Of a stretch of 64,000 nucleotides of DNA, positions 35,796 through 45,454 are shown in pieces. The notes under the pieces are model-generated. The model had not been told where the DNA came from, ran no database searches, and saw only the letters and a list, made by a program, of their open reading frames with translations. The translations under genes and the position numbers were made by a program. Location of the stretch: the NCBI GenBank assembly GCA_900473045.1, contig UCKS01000007.1, positions 253,122-317,121 on the forward strand, in the 5' to 3' direction. The first letter of the stretch is position 1. The number at the start of each line of letters is the position of its first letter. Origin of the DNA: Hyphomicrobiales bacterium. GTDB lineage: Bacteria > Pseudomonadota > Alphaproteobacteria > Rhizobiales > Rhizobiaceae.

Positions 35796-38192
35796 CTAGA
35801 ATTCGTCCCAGCCGTCATTGGCCGGGGCGGCGGCGGCGCTGCCATGTCCCTGGAATGCACCGGCAAGCTTCTGGCCGAGCGACCGGGCCGGCGACTGCAC
35901 GGCTGGTGTGGTGACCGAAGCCGACCGGATACCCGGTTTTGACAGGGAAGAACTGCGGATGGGAGCAGCGGGCGCCCGGTGCAGGCCGGTTTCGGCCGGC
36001 GCACGGTGCATGTTTGCCTGCGAGGTTTCGCCGAGCTGGAAATTCGACAGCAACGTCGTCAGCGCCGAGGCTTCGGCGGCAAGCGTATGGCTGGCAGCAG
36101 TCGATTCCTCGACCATGGCCGCATTCTGCTGCGTGCCCTGGTCCATGACGTTGACGGCACGGTTGATGTCGTTGAGGCCGATCGACTGCTCGCGGGCCGC
36201 CTCGACGATCGAGGAAACGCGCAGGTTGATTTCGTCGACCTCATGGACGATGACCTCCAGCGCCTTGCCGGCTTGACCGACCAGTTCGACGCCGGTCTTG
36301 ACCTGCTGGCCAGACTTGGAGATCAAAGCCTTGATTTCCTTTGCCGCATTGGCCGAGCGCTGGGCAAGCTCCCGCACTTCCTGGGCAACGACGGCAAAGC
36401 CCTTGCCCGCATCGCCGGCACGCGCGGCTTCGACACCGGCATTCAGCGCCAGCAGGTTGGTCTGGAAGGCTATTTCATCGATGACGCCGATGATGCTCGA
36501 GATTTCCTGCGACGACGTTTCGATCTGGCCGACGGCATCAATGGCGCTCTTGACGACGGCACTTGACGTCTGTGCACCGGATTTTGCCTTGGCGACCAGC
36601 TGGCCTGCCTCTTCGGCACGCACCGTCGAGTCGCGCACCGAGGCGGTGATCTGGTCGAGCGCAGCGGCGGTTTCCTCGACGGAAGCAGCCTGCTGTTCGG
36701 TACGCTTGGCCAGGTCGTCGGCCGATGTGCGGATTTCGGCAGAGCCGGCCTGAATGCCGAGTGCATTGTTGCCGACCGATTGCAGGGTCTGCTGCAGGGT
36801 GGTCATCGAGCTGTTGAAGTCTTCGCGCAGTGCATCGAGCGAACCGATGAACGGGGTCATCAGGCGGAACGTCACGTCACCATCGGCCAGCCGCTGCAGG
36901 CCTGTGCCCAGTTCAGTGACGGCAAAGCGCATCTGACGCTCATTCTCCTGCGTCTCTGCAGCGCGGCGCTGGCGTTCTTCTTCACCAAGCGTGCGGGTTT
37001 CTGCGGCTTCAGCCTCGAGACGCTGCTTGGCGATCGTCGCGTCACGCAGAATGGCAAGCGAGCGGGCCATGTCGCCGATCTCGTCGTTACGCTCGGCATC
37101 GGCGATGGCGATGCCGGTATTGCCCCTGGCGATTTCGCCTGTGGCATTGACGATGGCTTCGAGGCGGCGGCGGAACCGGTTGGAGATCAGGACACCAAGC
37201 AGCACCAGCAGAACCGAGGCGACACCGATGATACCGACAGAAATCCAGGCCATCTGCGTCAGGTAGGCAAAGACTGTGGATTTCGGAACGGAGACGATCG
37301 CGTACCAGGCGGTATCGGGCAACAGTTGCACCGGAACGGCAACGGAAAGGAAACTGGTCCCGTCCTCGCCGACGACCTCGACCGGCTTGCCCGGATTTTC
37401 AATCATCTGCTGCCAGGCGGCGGCATCGACGCTGCTGTCCTTGAACGCCTTGCCGAGATTGGCGGCATTGACATGGCTGAGGAAGTGTCCGCCTTGCGAA
37501 ACGAGAGCGACATTGCCGTCACCCAGCGGCTTCATGCCGGCCAGCTTCGATGTCAGACTGTCGAGCGCGATGTCGATGCCGGCGACGCCCAGCGGCTTGC
37601 CGTCCACGGTGACCGGCGCAGCCAGGGATGTCATCATCACATCCTTGCCATCAACCACATATTTATAGGGCTCGATGACCACCATCTTCTGCGCCTTGAA
37701 AGGCAGCTGGTAGTAATCGCCGGGGCCTGGCTTGTCGTAATCGACCAACGGCGCCACGTCGATCTTACCCCCGGCGCGCACCCAATACGGCACGAAACGG
37801 CCTGTTGCGTCATGTCCCGGCTTGTTGACATAGTCCGCATCCTTGCCGTCGAAGGCGTTCTGCTCCCAACCGCTCCAGACACCAAGCGCAAAGGGGCTAT
37901 CTTCCAGCGCCTTCTTCATCATCGCATCGGCAGACGTACGGTTTGCGGCGCCTGATGTTTCAAGCGCTGAAAAAACACTCTGGAAGGTCGCGACGAGCTG
38001 CAGTCCTTGCGACATCTGCGCTTTCAGGTCGGCGGCCGTCAGCGCGGCTGCGGCGTTCATCTCATCGACGCTGCGGCGTTTGACTTCGGCATAGGAGATC
38101 CAGAACAGTGTGCCCGCAGTCACCACCGTGGCAAAGAGCCCGGTAGCCACCACGGAGAATATATTACGGGAGGTCGCAGTCTTGAACAGCAT
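35796..38192 (-). CDS. Methyl-accepting chemotaxis protein with dCache sensor
   Basis: A 798-residue transmembrane chemoreceptor. Membrane helices at about residues 12-34 and 305-330 flank a large periplasmic dCache-like domain ([40 protein letters not shown]). HAMP follows, then the signalling domain with the tip [31 protein letters not shown] in pieces ([20 protein letters not shown]). The very end is NDGWDEF, resembling the CheR-docking pentapeptide. GAGGAT precedes the ATG at 38192. The ligand is unknown; related rhizobial receptors sense amino acids or betaines. Confidence 0.94.
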   Translation of the reverse strand: MLFKTATSRNIFSVVATGLFATVVTAGTLFWISYAEVKRRSVDEMNAAAALTAADLKAQMSQGLQLVATFQSVFSALETSGAANRTSADAMMKKALEDSPFALGVWSGWEQNAFDGKDADYVNKPGHDATGRFVPYWVRAGGKIDVAPLVDYDKPGPGDYYQLPFKAQKMVVIEPYKYVVDGKDVMMTSLAAPVTVDGKPLGVAGIDIALDSLTSKLAGMKPLGDGNVALVSQGGHFLSHVNAANLGKAFKDSSVDAAAWQQMIENPGKPVEVVGEDGTSFLSVAVPVQLLPDTAWYAIVSVPKSTVFAYLTQMAWISVGIIGVASVLLVLLGVLISNRFRRRLEAIVNATGEIARGNTGIAIADAERNDEIGDMARSLAILRDATIAKQRLEAEAAETRTLGEEERQRRAAETQENERQMRFAVTELGTGLQRLADGDVTFRLMTPFIGSLDALREDFNSSMTTLQQTLQSVGNNALGIQAGSAEIRTSADDLAKRTEQQAASVEETAAALDQITASVRDSTVRAEEAGQLVAKAKSGAQTSSAVVKSAIDAVGQIETSSQEISSIIGVIDEIAFQTNLLALNAGVEAARAGDAGKGFAVVAQEVRELAQRSANAAKEIKALISKSGQQVKTGVELVGQAGKALEVIVHEVDEINLRVSSIVEAAREQSIGLNDINRAVNVMDQGTQQNAAMVEESTAASHTLAAEASALTTLLSNFQLGETSQANMHRAPAETGLHRAPAAPIRSSSLSKPGIRSASVTTPAVQSPARSLGQKLAGAFQGHGSAAAAPANDGWDEF

Positions 38193-38515
38193 CTCGTATC
38201 CTCGCAAGCGCGACGGCAACGGGCAAATGCCTCACGTGTTGCTGCGTCACATGAATATCATTTTTGGAAGAAGGTGCGGAGGATAGCATTCATGCGGCAG
38301 TGCAATCGTCTTTCCAGACGAACGATGCCGGCAATGTAAAAAGCGTCTCACGATCCCTCCCCGATCATGATCGAAGATAGGAGTGTTTACGCACCCTCCC
38401 AATGAAATCATTTCACCGGCAGTAAAGGTGCGCTGCAAATCTTAATGTTCATCTAAAATGCCAGCAACAATCGCAACGGCTGCTTAATTCCTTGCCGGAG
38501 AGCGAAGAATTGCAC
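38193..38515. other. 323-bp intergenic region upstream of the chemoreceptor
   Basis: It must contain the chemoreceptor promoter and the end of the first LuxR-type gene, which stops at 38516. The part 38340-38480 is more AT-rich than the neighbourhood. I see no gene, no clear terminator and no convincing promoter sequence. Confidence 0.5.
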
Positions 38516-39271
38516 TCAACTGATATAGCCCTTCTTCATCGCCTTGACGACAGCCTGCGTGCGGTTGACCGCATCCAGCTTCTTGCTGACATGATTGAGG
38601 TAATGATTGACGGTATGCTCGGATAGGCCGAGTATCCCGGCGATCTCCGAACTTGTCTTGCCGGCGGCGGTCCAGTTGAGACATTGGATTTCCCGCTCCG
38701 ACAGAGCAACCGGGGCGCCCTTCCAGAACGAGCCGATTTCGGTCAGGCGATTATAGACATGGATGGCGATCATCTGCAGTTCCATCATCGCAGACATCGG
38801 CAGATCGGCACGCCGTCCCATCCAGATGACAGTGGCCCGGCTCCCGTCGGCGTCGTGAACCGGGAAATAGTTCGCTTGCAAAATTCCATGCTCGCGCAGC
38901 ATGGCGATATACTCGTTCGTCTGCGGCAGACGACCGCTCTCTTTTTCCCAATCTTCAAGCGTCAATTGGAACGGCGTGGTGGTTTCCCTCAACCGGCGGA
39001 TGCCGGTCGAATGCTTCAGGAGCGAGATGCTGTCGTAGGTATTGACCAGTTCAGCGGGCATATTGGACAGGATGGAGGCACTGGAAAGCTTTTCCGCATC
39101 GAAGGATGGAACCATGCAGACCAGAAAGGCCTTGAAGCCGAAGGCCTGGGTGATCTTCTTCATGTAGCGGATCGCATCGAACTGGGTTTCCAGTGCTGCG
39201 ATTTCCGTAGCGAAGTCTCCGCCGCGAGACTGCTCTCTATCGATCGATTCTGCCATCAACGTATCGCGCAT
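38516..39271 (-). CDS. LuxR-type regulator with autoinducer-binding-like domain (copy 1)
   Basis: A 251-residue protein: N-terminal autoinducer-binding-like domain (about 30-165) and C-terminal LuxR helix-turn-helix (LSEREIQCLNWTAAGKTSSE, GLSEHTVNHYLNHVSKKL). By eye, the acyl-homoserine-lactone contacts of TraR are changed: the Trp57 position is Leu, the Asp70 position is His and the Trp85 position is Gln, while Tyr61 is kept. It may bind another ligand or none. GGAG lies 7 nt before the ATG. A paralogue lies 112 bp upstream on the same strand; no luxI gene is near. Confidence 0.88.
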   Translation of the reverse strand: MRDTLMAESIDREQSRGGDFATEIAALETQFDAIRYMKKITQAFGFKAFLVCMVPSFDAEKLSSASILSNMPAELVNTYDSISLLKHSTGIRRLRETTTPFQLTLEDWEKESGRLPQTNEYIAMLREHGILQANYFPVHDADGSRATVIWMGRRADLPMSAMMELQMIAIHVYNRLTEIGSFWKGAPVALSEREIQCLNWTAAGKTSSEIAGILGLSEHTVNHYLNHVSKKLDAVNRTQAVVKAMKKGYIS

Positions 39272-39383
39272 TCACAAACTCCGCCGCACATCCGAATGCG
39301 TTGCCGACCAAGCGCTTCAAGGCTTGCCCGATATTTCAGTCTACACATCATGCCGGTTTCCTGCTTGCATTCCTAAATATTTT

Positions 39384-40124
39384 TCAGTTGATTAACCCGG
39401 CACGTATCGCTTTTGCCACGGTCTGGACGCGATTGACAGAATCCAGCTTGCGGGTGGCACGGCTGAGGTAGTGATTGACGGTGTATTCCGACAGATCGAG
39501 GATTTTCGCCATTTCCGTGGTTGTCTTGCCGGCGGCGGCCCAATGCAGGCATTCGACTTCTCGCCGCGACAGCATTGGGGGCATGGGCGCGCGGACGTCC
39601 CTGATTTCACTCAGCCGGCCAAACAAATACCCGGCCTTGTAGGTCAACTCCTTCAATTCCGCCGAATTGACCACTTCGCGATTGCCACCGAAAGCAACTG
39701 CACCACAGGTGCCGTGCACATCATGGACCGGGATATAGACGCCGCGCCGCAGGTTGACCCGCTCGAACAGGCTGAGGACCTCGCTTCCCCTGCCATCCGA
39801 GCGCCTTGGGGAATCAAGGGTGGTATCATAGGTGAAGGGAATGGTGCTCTTGCGCAGACGGGCGATGACCGGGCTGCCCGCCATCATATTGGCCGCATCA
39901 TAGTTGATCAGGAAATCCTTGGGCCAATTGGTCATGACCACCGTGTCGGACAGGCTACAGCAGGTTTTCGCCGGCACGACCATCACCATGAAGCCGTGAA
40001 AGCCATAGATATGCGAGACTTTCTCCAAAGCCTGACGGACATCCGCTTCCCGCGTCATCGCCTCGGCCCCCCGTTGATCGGTAGCAACCGTGCCGGGTGA
40101 TAGATGTCCGCTGAAATCCACCAT
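39384..40124 (-). CDS. LuxR-type regulator with autoinducer-binding-like domain (copy 2)
   Basis: A 246-residue paralogue of the neighbour. The HTH reads LSRREVECLHWAAAGKTTTE and DLSEYTVNHYLSRATRKLDS. The ligand domain again departs from TraR: Phe at the Trp57 position, Gly at Asp70, Tyr at Trp85; MTNWPKDFLINYD keeps Tyr61. A CC pair (AKTCCSLSD) is unusual. GAGGTAGGAA precedes the ATG. The pair recalls VisN/VisR of rhizobia, two adjacent LuxR-type motility regulators, but no flagellar cluster is nearby, so the identity is open. Confidence 0.88.
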   Translation of the reverse strand: MVDFSGHLSPGTVATDQRGAEAMTREADVRQALEKVSHIYGFHGFMVMVVPAKTCCSLSDTVVMTNWPKDFLINYDAANMMAGSPVIARLRKSTIPFTYDTTLDSPRRSDGRGSEVLSLFERVNLRRGVYIPVHDVHGTCGAVAFGGNREVVNSAELKELTYKAGYLFGRLSEIRDVRAPMPPMLSRREVECLHWAAAGKTTTEMAKILDLSEYTVNHYLSRATRKLDSVNRVQTVAKAIRAGLIN

Positions 40125-40341
40125 TTCCTACCTCTTCCAGGCTCGCACCTCCAGCATTCGGCGTTACGAACCCGTTCCGCCGCACCCAGCCCTTCTTGCC
40201 GGTTTCAACTTCGGCAACCCCGCCCTTGAGGCGGGAGTTCGAACGTCGGCAGGCACAGAATCTGATATATTAAAAGCTACAGCTCCGATTTCCCCACGTC
40301 CAGTCGATTCACCTAATTCACCGTAAAGGTATCACGAAAGT

Positions 40342-41181
40342 CTAACGGCCAGGACCGAGACGGATTTCGATGTCCTCACTGATGGCAATCGCCACTTGAC
40401 GAACCAGGCGTGCCCAGTTTTCCAGTTGTTCCATCGTCACCCGATATGCCGGCCCCGTGACAGATATACCGGCGACAAGATCGAACCCGGCATCATGGAT
40501 TGGGGCGGCAACACAGCGGATTTCCGTTTCGTGTTCCTCGCGATCAAAGGCATAGCCCTGCAATCGGGCCTCGTCCAGATCACGCATCAAAGAGGCGGCG
40601 GAAAGATGTGTATTGGCGGTAAAACGATGGAAATTCAGCTGGCCGAGCGTTTCTGCGAGCCTGACCGGCGGCAGCACGGAGAGCGCCGCTTTCCCAAGGC
40701 CTGTGCAATAGACCGGAGAGGCATTGCCGATTTGCGACTGCATCCGCACCGTCTGACGGCTTTCCACCTTGTCGACATAGATGATCTCGGTGCCGCGCAG
40801 CACACCCAGATGAACCGTCTCGCCGGTTTCTTCGTGCAGCCTGCGCAAATGCGGGGCGGCCACGGCGCGGAACTGGTTCTTCGACCAGGACCGGTAGGCG
40901 AATTTCAACAGGCGCAGGCCGGGCTCGTAGCAGAGATCGCGCCCCTGCGTCAGCAGGCCCTCCTCCAACAGATGGGAGAGCTGCCTGTGCAAGGTGCCGC
41001 GCGGCTGACCGGACAAAGTCAAAATATCGCTGAACCGCAGCGGCCGGTCGGATGTCACGACGATCTCCAGCACGGAAAGAACCTTGCCGAGCGTGCCGGT
41101 CCCGCTATGGTGCGCTGAAGCGGACGAAGAAATATCCGGTGATGCTGCTTCATCATGCCTGTCCATTTGCCGCACGCCCAT
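40342..41181 (-). CDS. IclR-family transcriptional regulator of the galactonate operon
   Basis: A 279-residue IclR protein: winged helix at about residues 28-90 (LGKVLSVLEIVVTSDRPLRF, GQPRGTLHRQLSHLLEEG) and ligand domain at 105-270 (GETVHLGVLRGTEIIYVDKV, PVYCTGLGKAALSVLPP). It is divergent from the SDR-dgoK-dgoA-lactonase operon and likely represses it, with galactonate or a derivative as ligand; that is inferred from position. Two TTCCRAATAAT boxes lie between the divergent starts. Confidence 0.9.
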   Translation of the reverse strand: MGVRQMDRHDEAASPDISSSASAHHSGTGTLGKVLSVLEIVVTSDRPLRFSDILTLSGQPRGTLHRQLSHLLEEGLLTQGRDLCYEPGLRLLKFAYRSWSKNQFRAVAAPHLRRLHEETGETVHLGVLRGTEIIYVDKVESRQTVRMQSQIGNASPVYCTGLGKAALSVLPPVRLAETLGQLNFHRFTANTHLSAASLMRDLDEARLQGYAFDREEHETEIRCVAAPIHDAGFDLVAGISVTGPAYRVTMEQLENWARLVRQVAIAISEDIEIRLGPGR

Positions 41182-41235
41182 TTGCCGAACGCTAGGAGCT
41201 TCGACCTTGACAAGCCAACAGCCGCAGCGCGATTA

Positions 41236-41271
41236 TTCCAAATAATAAGAGTCAGTTCCGAATAATGGAAC
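41236..41271. promoter_or_regulatory. Paired TTCCRAATAAT boxes, probable IclR operator
   Basis: TTCCAAATAAT at 41236-41246 and TTCCGAATAAT at 41256-41266 are direct repeats 20 bp apart, two helical turns. The second is also part of a palindrome GTTCC-N7-GGAAC (41255-41271). They lie in the 149-bp divergent region between the IclR gene and the operon it probably controls. Confidence 0.65.
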
Positions 41272-41330
41272 ATCAATGCATTAAAAGCAAGCGGACGTTA
41301 AACCGCTTGCATCCGGGAGAGAACACCATC

Positions 41331-42101
41331 ATGGCCTTGCCAGCCGCACACTTTCACGACCTCAAGGGGCGTGGCGTCCTGATCACTGGCGGTGGATCGG
41401 GCATCGGCGCCGCTCTGGTCGAAGGCTTTTCCCGTCAGGGTGCGCGCGTCGCCTTTATCGACATTGCCGAAATTGACAGCCAGTCGCTCGTAGAGCGGCT
41501 CCGCCCCGCCGTCGATCATACCCCGATGTTCATAAAGGCCGACCTGCGCGACATTGCGGCTGTAAAGTCGGCCGTCGATCAGGCCGCAAGCACGATGGGC
41601 TCTCTCAGCATCCTCATCAACAATGCCGCGCGCGATGACCGGCAGCCGCTTGAGGATGTGACCGAAGCCAGCTGGGACGAAAGCCAGGCGGTCAATCTGC
41701 GCCATGTCTTCTTCGCCTGCCAGGCCGCTGCCCCGCATATGCAGCGGGCTGGTGGTGGCTCGATCATCAACTTCTCGTCGATTGCCTTCATGCTCAACAT
41801 GGGCGAGATCCCGGCATACGCGACCGCCAAGGCCGGCATTGTCGGCCTGACCAAATCGCTGGCCGGCAAGCTCGGCCCGGACAATATTCGCGTCAATGCG
41901 GTTCTGCCAGGCATGGTGGTGACCGAGCGGCAAAAGAAGCTCTGGATCAGCGACGCCACCATTGCCGGTATGATTCAAAAACAATGCCTGAAGCACATGC
42001 TCGTCGCAGACGACATGGTTGGCCCCTGCCTGTATCTTGCCTCCGACTGCTCGGCACGGATGACGGCTCAGGCCATGATTATCGACGGAGGAATATTTTA
42101 A
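41331..42101 (+). CDS. SDR-family oxidoreductase, probable D-galactose 1-dehydrogenase
   Basis: A 256-residue short-chain dehydrogenase. The NAD(P) loop is VLITGGGSGIGAALVEGF, NNAARDDRQ follows, and the catalytic Ser and YxxxK are in INFSSIAFM and AYATAKAGIVG. CCGGGAGAG lies upstream of the ATG. As the first gene before a galactonate kinase, aldolase and lactonase, it most likely oxidises D-galactose to its lactone. The substrate is inferred from context; L-arabinose or fucose are alternatives. Confidence 0.85.
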   Translation: MALPAAHFHDLKGRGVLITGGGSGIGAALVEGFSRQGARVAFIDIAEIDSQSLVERLRPAVDHTPMFIKADLRDIAAVKSAVDQAASTMGSLSILINNAARDDRQPLEDVTEASWDESQAVNLRHVFFACQAAAPHMQRAGGGSIINFSSIAFMLNMGEIPAYATAKAGIVGLTKSLAGKLGPDNIRVNAVLPGMVVTERQKKLWISDATIAGMIQKQCLKHMLVADDMVGPCLYLASDCSARMTAQAMIIDGGIF

Positions 42102-43018
42102 TGACGGCAGCATCCTATGCGGCGGTGGATTGGGGAACGTCGAGTTTCCGTTTGTGGATCATCAGCGAGAGCGGCGCGGTTCTGACTGAGCGCCGCAGCG
42201 GCGAAGGCATGACCAACGCCGCCAAGACCGGCTTTTCCGGCATTCTGGAATCGCACCTTACCGCAGTTAATGCACCGCCGCATCTGCCGGTGATCGTCTG
42301 CGGCATGGCAGGGGCCCGCCAGGGCTGGGTCGAGGCCGGTTATCTCGATACACCGGCGCCACTCAGCGCCATCGTCAAGGCGGCCGTGACCGTGCCCGAC
42401 ACCAACCGCGATATCCGCATCCTGCCCGGCCTTGCCCAGCGCAGCCAAGACGCACCGGATGTCATCCGCGGCGAGGAAACCCAGCTGCTGGGCGCCATTT
42501 CGCAGCTCGGCAACGGCAGCCATCTGGTGTGCATGCCCGGCACGCACAGCAAGTGGGTGCGCGTCACCGGCGGCATCGTCGATGGTTTTTCGACATTCAT
42601 GACCGGCGAACTGTTCGACGTCATCGCCAAACACTCTATCCTCAGCCATGCTGTTGCCGATGCCGGCTCCTTCGCCAATGATCACCCGGCGTTTCTCAGC
42701 GCGGTTGCCAAAGCCGTCAAAACCCCAGCCCTTGCCACCAATCTGGTCTTTACGGTGCGCAGCGGCCAGTTGCTGCACGGGCTATCCGCTGTTGATGCCA
42801 AGGCCCGTTTGTCCGGCACGCTGATCGGCCTGGAAATCGCCGGTGCGCTCGCCACCGCCAAACCCGGCAGCGGCGTCTGCCTAGTGGCGTCGGGCGGACT
42901 TGCCGCACTGTATCAATCCGCGCTGTCGGCGCTCGACCTCAACCCCGTCACCATCGATGCCGATGAAGCCGTTCGCCATGGCCTTGCTGCCGCTGCCAAC
43001 GCCATCTGGCCTGCCTGA
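42101..43018 (+). CDS. dgoK: 2-dehydro-3-deoxygalactonokinase
   Basis: A 305-residue protein starting MTAASYAAVDWGTSSFRLWI, the DgoK nucleotide-binding opening. It phosphorylates 2-keto-3-deoxygalactonate. GEETQLLGAI, CMPGTHSKWVRV, FMTGELFDVI and LLHGLSAVDAKARL are family motifs. The ATG shares one base with the SDR stop codon and has GGAGGA upstream, so translation is coupled. Confidence 0.94.
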   Translation: MTAASYAAVDWGTSSFRLWIISESGAVLTERRSGEGMTNAAKTGFSGILESHLTAVNAPPHLPVIVCGMAGARQGWVEAGYLDTPAPLSAIVKAAVTVPDTNRDIRILPGLAQRSQDAPDVIRGEETQLLGAISQLGNGSHLVCMPGTHSKWVRVTGGIVDGFSTFMTGELFDVIAKHSILSHAVADAGSFANDHPAFLSAVAKAVKTPALATNLVFTVRSGQLLHGLSAVDAKARLSGTLIGLEIAGALATAKPGSGVCLVASGGLAALYQSALSALDLNPVTIDADEAVRHGLAAAANAIWPA

Positions 43019-43049
43019 AGCCATCTGCCTATTTGAAGAAAGAGACCTG

Positions 43050-43682
43050 ATGACCCGTATCCCTTTCCCGCCGATGAAATATCCGCTGATCGCCATCCTG
43101 CGCGGTCTGAAGCCGGAGGAAACGCAAGGTGTGGTCGGCGCACTGCTCGAAGCCGGTTTTACCGCCATCGAGATCCCGCTCAATTCGCCCGATCCGTTCC
43201 GTTCGATCGAGACGGCCGTCAAGATGGCGCCCGCCGGGTGCCTGATCGGCGCCGGCACTGTCTTGACCACAGAGCAGGTTGAAAAACTCGACGGCGTCGG
43301 TGGCAAGCTGATGGTCAGCCCGAATGTCGAGACCGACGTGATCGCGCTTGCGGCTGCCCGGGGCATGGTCACCATGCCCGGCGTGCTTACCCCGACCGAA
43401 GCTTTGGCTGCAGCCCATGCCGGCGCAACGGGCCTCAAATTCTTTCCCGCTAGCGTGCTGGGCCCGGCCGGCATCGCGGCGATCCGGACCATCCTGCCGA
43501 CCGACCTTGAAATCGCAGCCGTCGGCGGCGTTTCCGACACCAATTTCGGCGACTATGCCAAGATCGGCATCAAGAGCTTCGGCCTCGGCTCCAGCCTGTA
43601 CAAGGCCGGCATGAGCGCTGCCGAGGTTGCGGAGCGGGCTCGGGTGACGATCAAGGCCTATGACGCGGTGTACGGAGCATGA
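43050..43682 (+). CDS. dgoA: 2-dehydro-3-deoxy-6-phosphogalactonate aldolase
   Basis: A 210-residue class I aldolase. It splits KDPGal into pyruvate and glyceraldehyde 3-phosphate. Catalytic residues are visible: Arg18 (AILRGLKPEE), Glu41 (AIEIPLNSPDP) and the Schiff-base Lys130 (ATGLKFFPASVLGP). GAGTVL is also conserved. It starts 31 bp after dgoK and ends overlapping the lactonase start by 4 bp. Confidence 0.95.
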   Translation: MTRIPFPPMKYPLIAILRGLKPEETQGVVGALLEAGFTAIEIPLNSPDPFRSIETAVKMAPAGCLIGAGTVLTTEQVEKLDGVGGKLMVSPNVETDVIALAAARGMVTMPGVLTPTEALAAAHAGATGLKFFPASVLGPAGIAAIRTILPTDLEIAAVGGVSDTNFGDYAKIGIKSFGLGSSLYKAGMSAAEVAERARVTIKAYDAVYGA

Positions 43683-44569
43683 GCATGAGCGAGACGATTC
43701 CCTTTTCCGGCCGGATTCTCAGCGACCTGCCCCTCGAACTCGGTGAAGGCCCGACCTTTGACCCGGCCACCGGCACCGCCTGGTGGTTCAACATCAAGGG
43801 CCGCGAGCTGCATGAACTGCATCTGGAAAGCGGCCGGAAAACCCTGCATGTCCTGCCCTTCATGGGCAGCGTTCTCGCGGTCATCGATCCCGAGCGCCAG
43901 CTGATCGCGTCGGACCGCGGCCTGTTCATCCGGGATACCAAAACCGGGGAACTGACCGCCTACGCAGCGCTTGAAAGCAATCCGAACAACCGTTCCAACG
44001 ATGGCCGCGTGCATCCGTCCGGCAGCCTTTGGGTCAGCACCATGGGCCGCAAGGCCGAAAAGGAGGCGGGTGCGATTTATCATGTTGCCAAGGGTGTGGT
44101 CACGCGGCTCTACGGCAATATCAGCATTCCCAACGGCATCTGCTTTTCGCCGGATGGCAGCATCGGCTATTTCGTCGATTCCGCCATCAACCACATCATG
44201 CGGGTCGATCTCGATCCGGCCACAGGCGTGCCGACCGGTGATGCAACCGTGTTCAGCGACCAGAGCGGCAATCCCGGCGATGTCGACGGTTCGGTCTGCG
44301 ACGCCGACGGCCGCATCTGGAACGCGCGTTGGGGCCAGGGGGCCGTGGACGTCTACACGCCCGACGGGACACGCATCGCGCGCCACGCCGTCCCCGCCAC
44401 CCAGTCGAGCTGCCCCGCCTTCATCGGCGCAAAAGCTGACCGTCTGCTGGTGACATCCGCCTGGCAGGACATGGATGAAGCAGCCCGAAAGGCTGATCCG
44501 AATGCGGGCCAGACATTCGAACTCGGCGTTGCGGTCAACGGGCGTTTCGAGCCGGTCTACACGCTCTGA
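43679..44569 (+). CDS. SMP-30/gluconolactonase-family sugar lactonase
   Basis: A 296-residue six-bladed propeller lactonase. ELGEGPTFDPATGTAWWFNI holds the metal-binding Glu, followed by NPNNRSNDGRVHPSGSLWV (metal Asn/Asp) and FVDSAINHI near the later ligand. It should open galactono- (or related) lactone made by the SDR enzyme. The start overlaps the dgoA stop (ATGA). The pathway lacks only a galactonate dehydratase gene in this cluster. Confidence 0.92.
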   Translation: MSMSETIPFSGRILSDLPLELGEGPTFDPATGTAWWFNIKGRELHELHLESGRKTLHVLPFMGSVLAVIDPERQLIASDRGLFIRDTKTGELTAYAALESNPNNRSNDGRVHPSGSLWVSTMGRKAEKEAGAIYHVAKGVVTRLYGNISIPNGICFSPDGSIGYFVDSAINHIMRVDLDPATGVPTGDATVFSDQSGNPGDVDGSVCDADGRIWNARWGQGAVDVYTPDGTRIARHAVPATQSSCPAFIGAKADRLLVTSAWQDMDEAARKADPNAGQTFELGVAVNGRFEPVYTL

Positions 44570-44625
44570 CGGACCGGGTGAGTACAACCTGGTACGGCTT
44601 CGGCCTTCGCCAGAAGAAAGATGAG

Positions 44626-44650
44626 AACCGGGCTCGAAGCCCGGTTTTCT
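44626..44650 (+). terminator. Terminator of the galactonate operon
   Basis: AACCGGGCT and AGCCCGGTT pair perfectly around CGA, followed by TTTCT. It lies 57 bp after the lactonase stop. Confidence 0.9.
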
Positions 44651-44823
44651 CGTCTTTGCGCTTCATTCAGATAAAAAACCTTGAGAAAAGTTCCCTTCCA
44701 AATTGCAGATCTTTTTACGGAACCACTCCCGGCTTGCCACGTTGTATCTGCATCACCGGTGCGGCGGCAAGGATTTGAAAGCCGCGCTAGATCGACAAAA
44801 AGAACGAAAAAGGTAGGTTTACA

Positions 44824-45423
44824 ATGACCAAGAAACTCGTAACTTCCGTCGCCGCAGGTGCACTTTTTGCAGGCGTAACCATCTTCGCACCACTGAGCTT
44901 TGCGCAGGAAGCCACCCAGCCTTCAGCGCAGCCGCAGACAATGGAAACGCCGATGACCGGCGAGCAGCCGGCCGATGCGATGAAGAAGCCGATGGATCAG
45001 GCAGCCACAGCTGCCCCGTCTTCAGGCTCTGGTTACCTGACCGAACAGGGCGCTGATCAGATCGCTGCCAGCACCTATATCGGCCAGTCCGTCTACAATG
45101 CTTCGGATGAAAGCATCGGCGAGATCAATGACGTGATCTTCACCAAGGATGGCTCGGTTGAAGCAGCCGTCATCGGCGTCGGGGGCTTCCTCGGGATCGG
45201 CGAAAAGAACGTCGCCGTTCCGCTTGATACCATTACTGTTGCCGACGTGCCGAATTCCGACGACCTGAAGCTGACCACGGCCGAAACGGCCGATACGCTG
45301 AAGGCGGCGCCGGAATTCAAGACCAAGTCGCAGCAGGTCGCTGAAAAGAATGCCAATGCCCCGGTCGACACCACAACAACGTCGTCCACGGCACCGGCAG
45401 CGGACGTGAAGCCGGCTGAATAA
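44824..45423 (+). CDS. Exported PRC-barrel domain protein
   Basis: A 199-residue protein with a signal peptide (MTKKLVTSVAAGALFAGVTI, cleavage after FAQ at about residue 28), a Pro/Gln/Met-rich linker, a PRC-barrel (about 78-150: YIGQSVYNASDESIGEINDV, EAAVIGVGGFLGIGEKNVAV) and a Thr/Ala-rich tail. GGTAGGT precedes the ATG. It acts in the periplasm; the family binds RNA-processing or photosynthetic proteins elsewhere, and its role in this export form is unknown. A terminator follows. Confidence 0.88.
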   Translation: MTKKLVTSVAAGALFAGVTIFAPLSFAQEATQPSAQPQTMETPMTGEQPADAMKKPMDQAATAAPSSGSGYLTEQGADQIAASTYIGQSVYNASDESIGEINDVIFTKDGSVEAAVIGVGGFLGIGEKNVAVPLDTITVADVPNSDDLKLTTAETADTLKAAPEFKTKSQQVAEKNANAPVDTTTTSSTAPAADVKPAE

Positions 45424-45454
45424 GCCTGTTGACCGATAGTTAGATGACAATGCG

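Noticed and set aside
40219-40235. CCCGCC-GGCGGG hairpin between the second LuxR-type gene and the IclR gene
   Set aside because: No T run on either side and not next to a stop codon; too weak to call a terminator.
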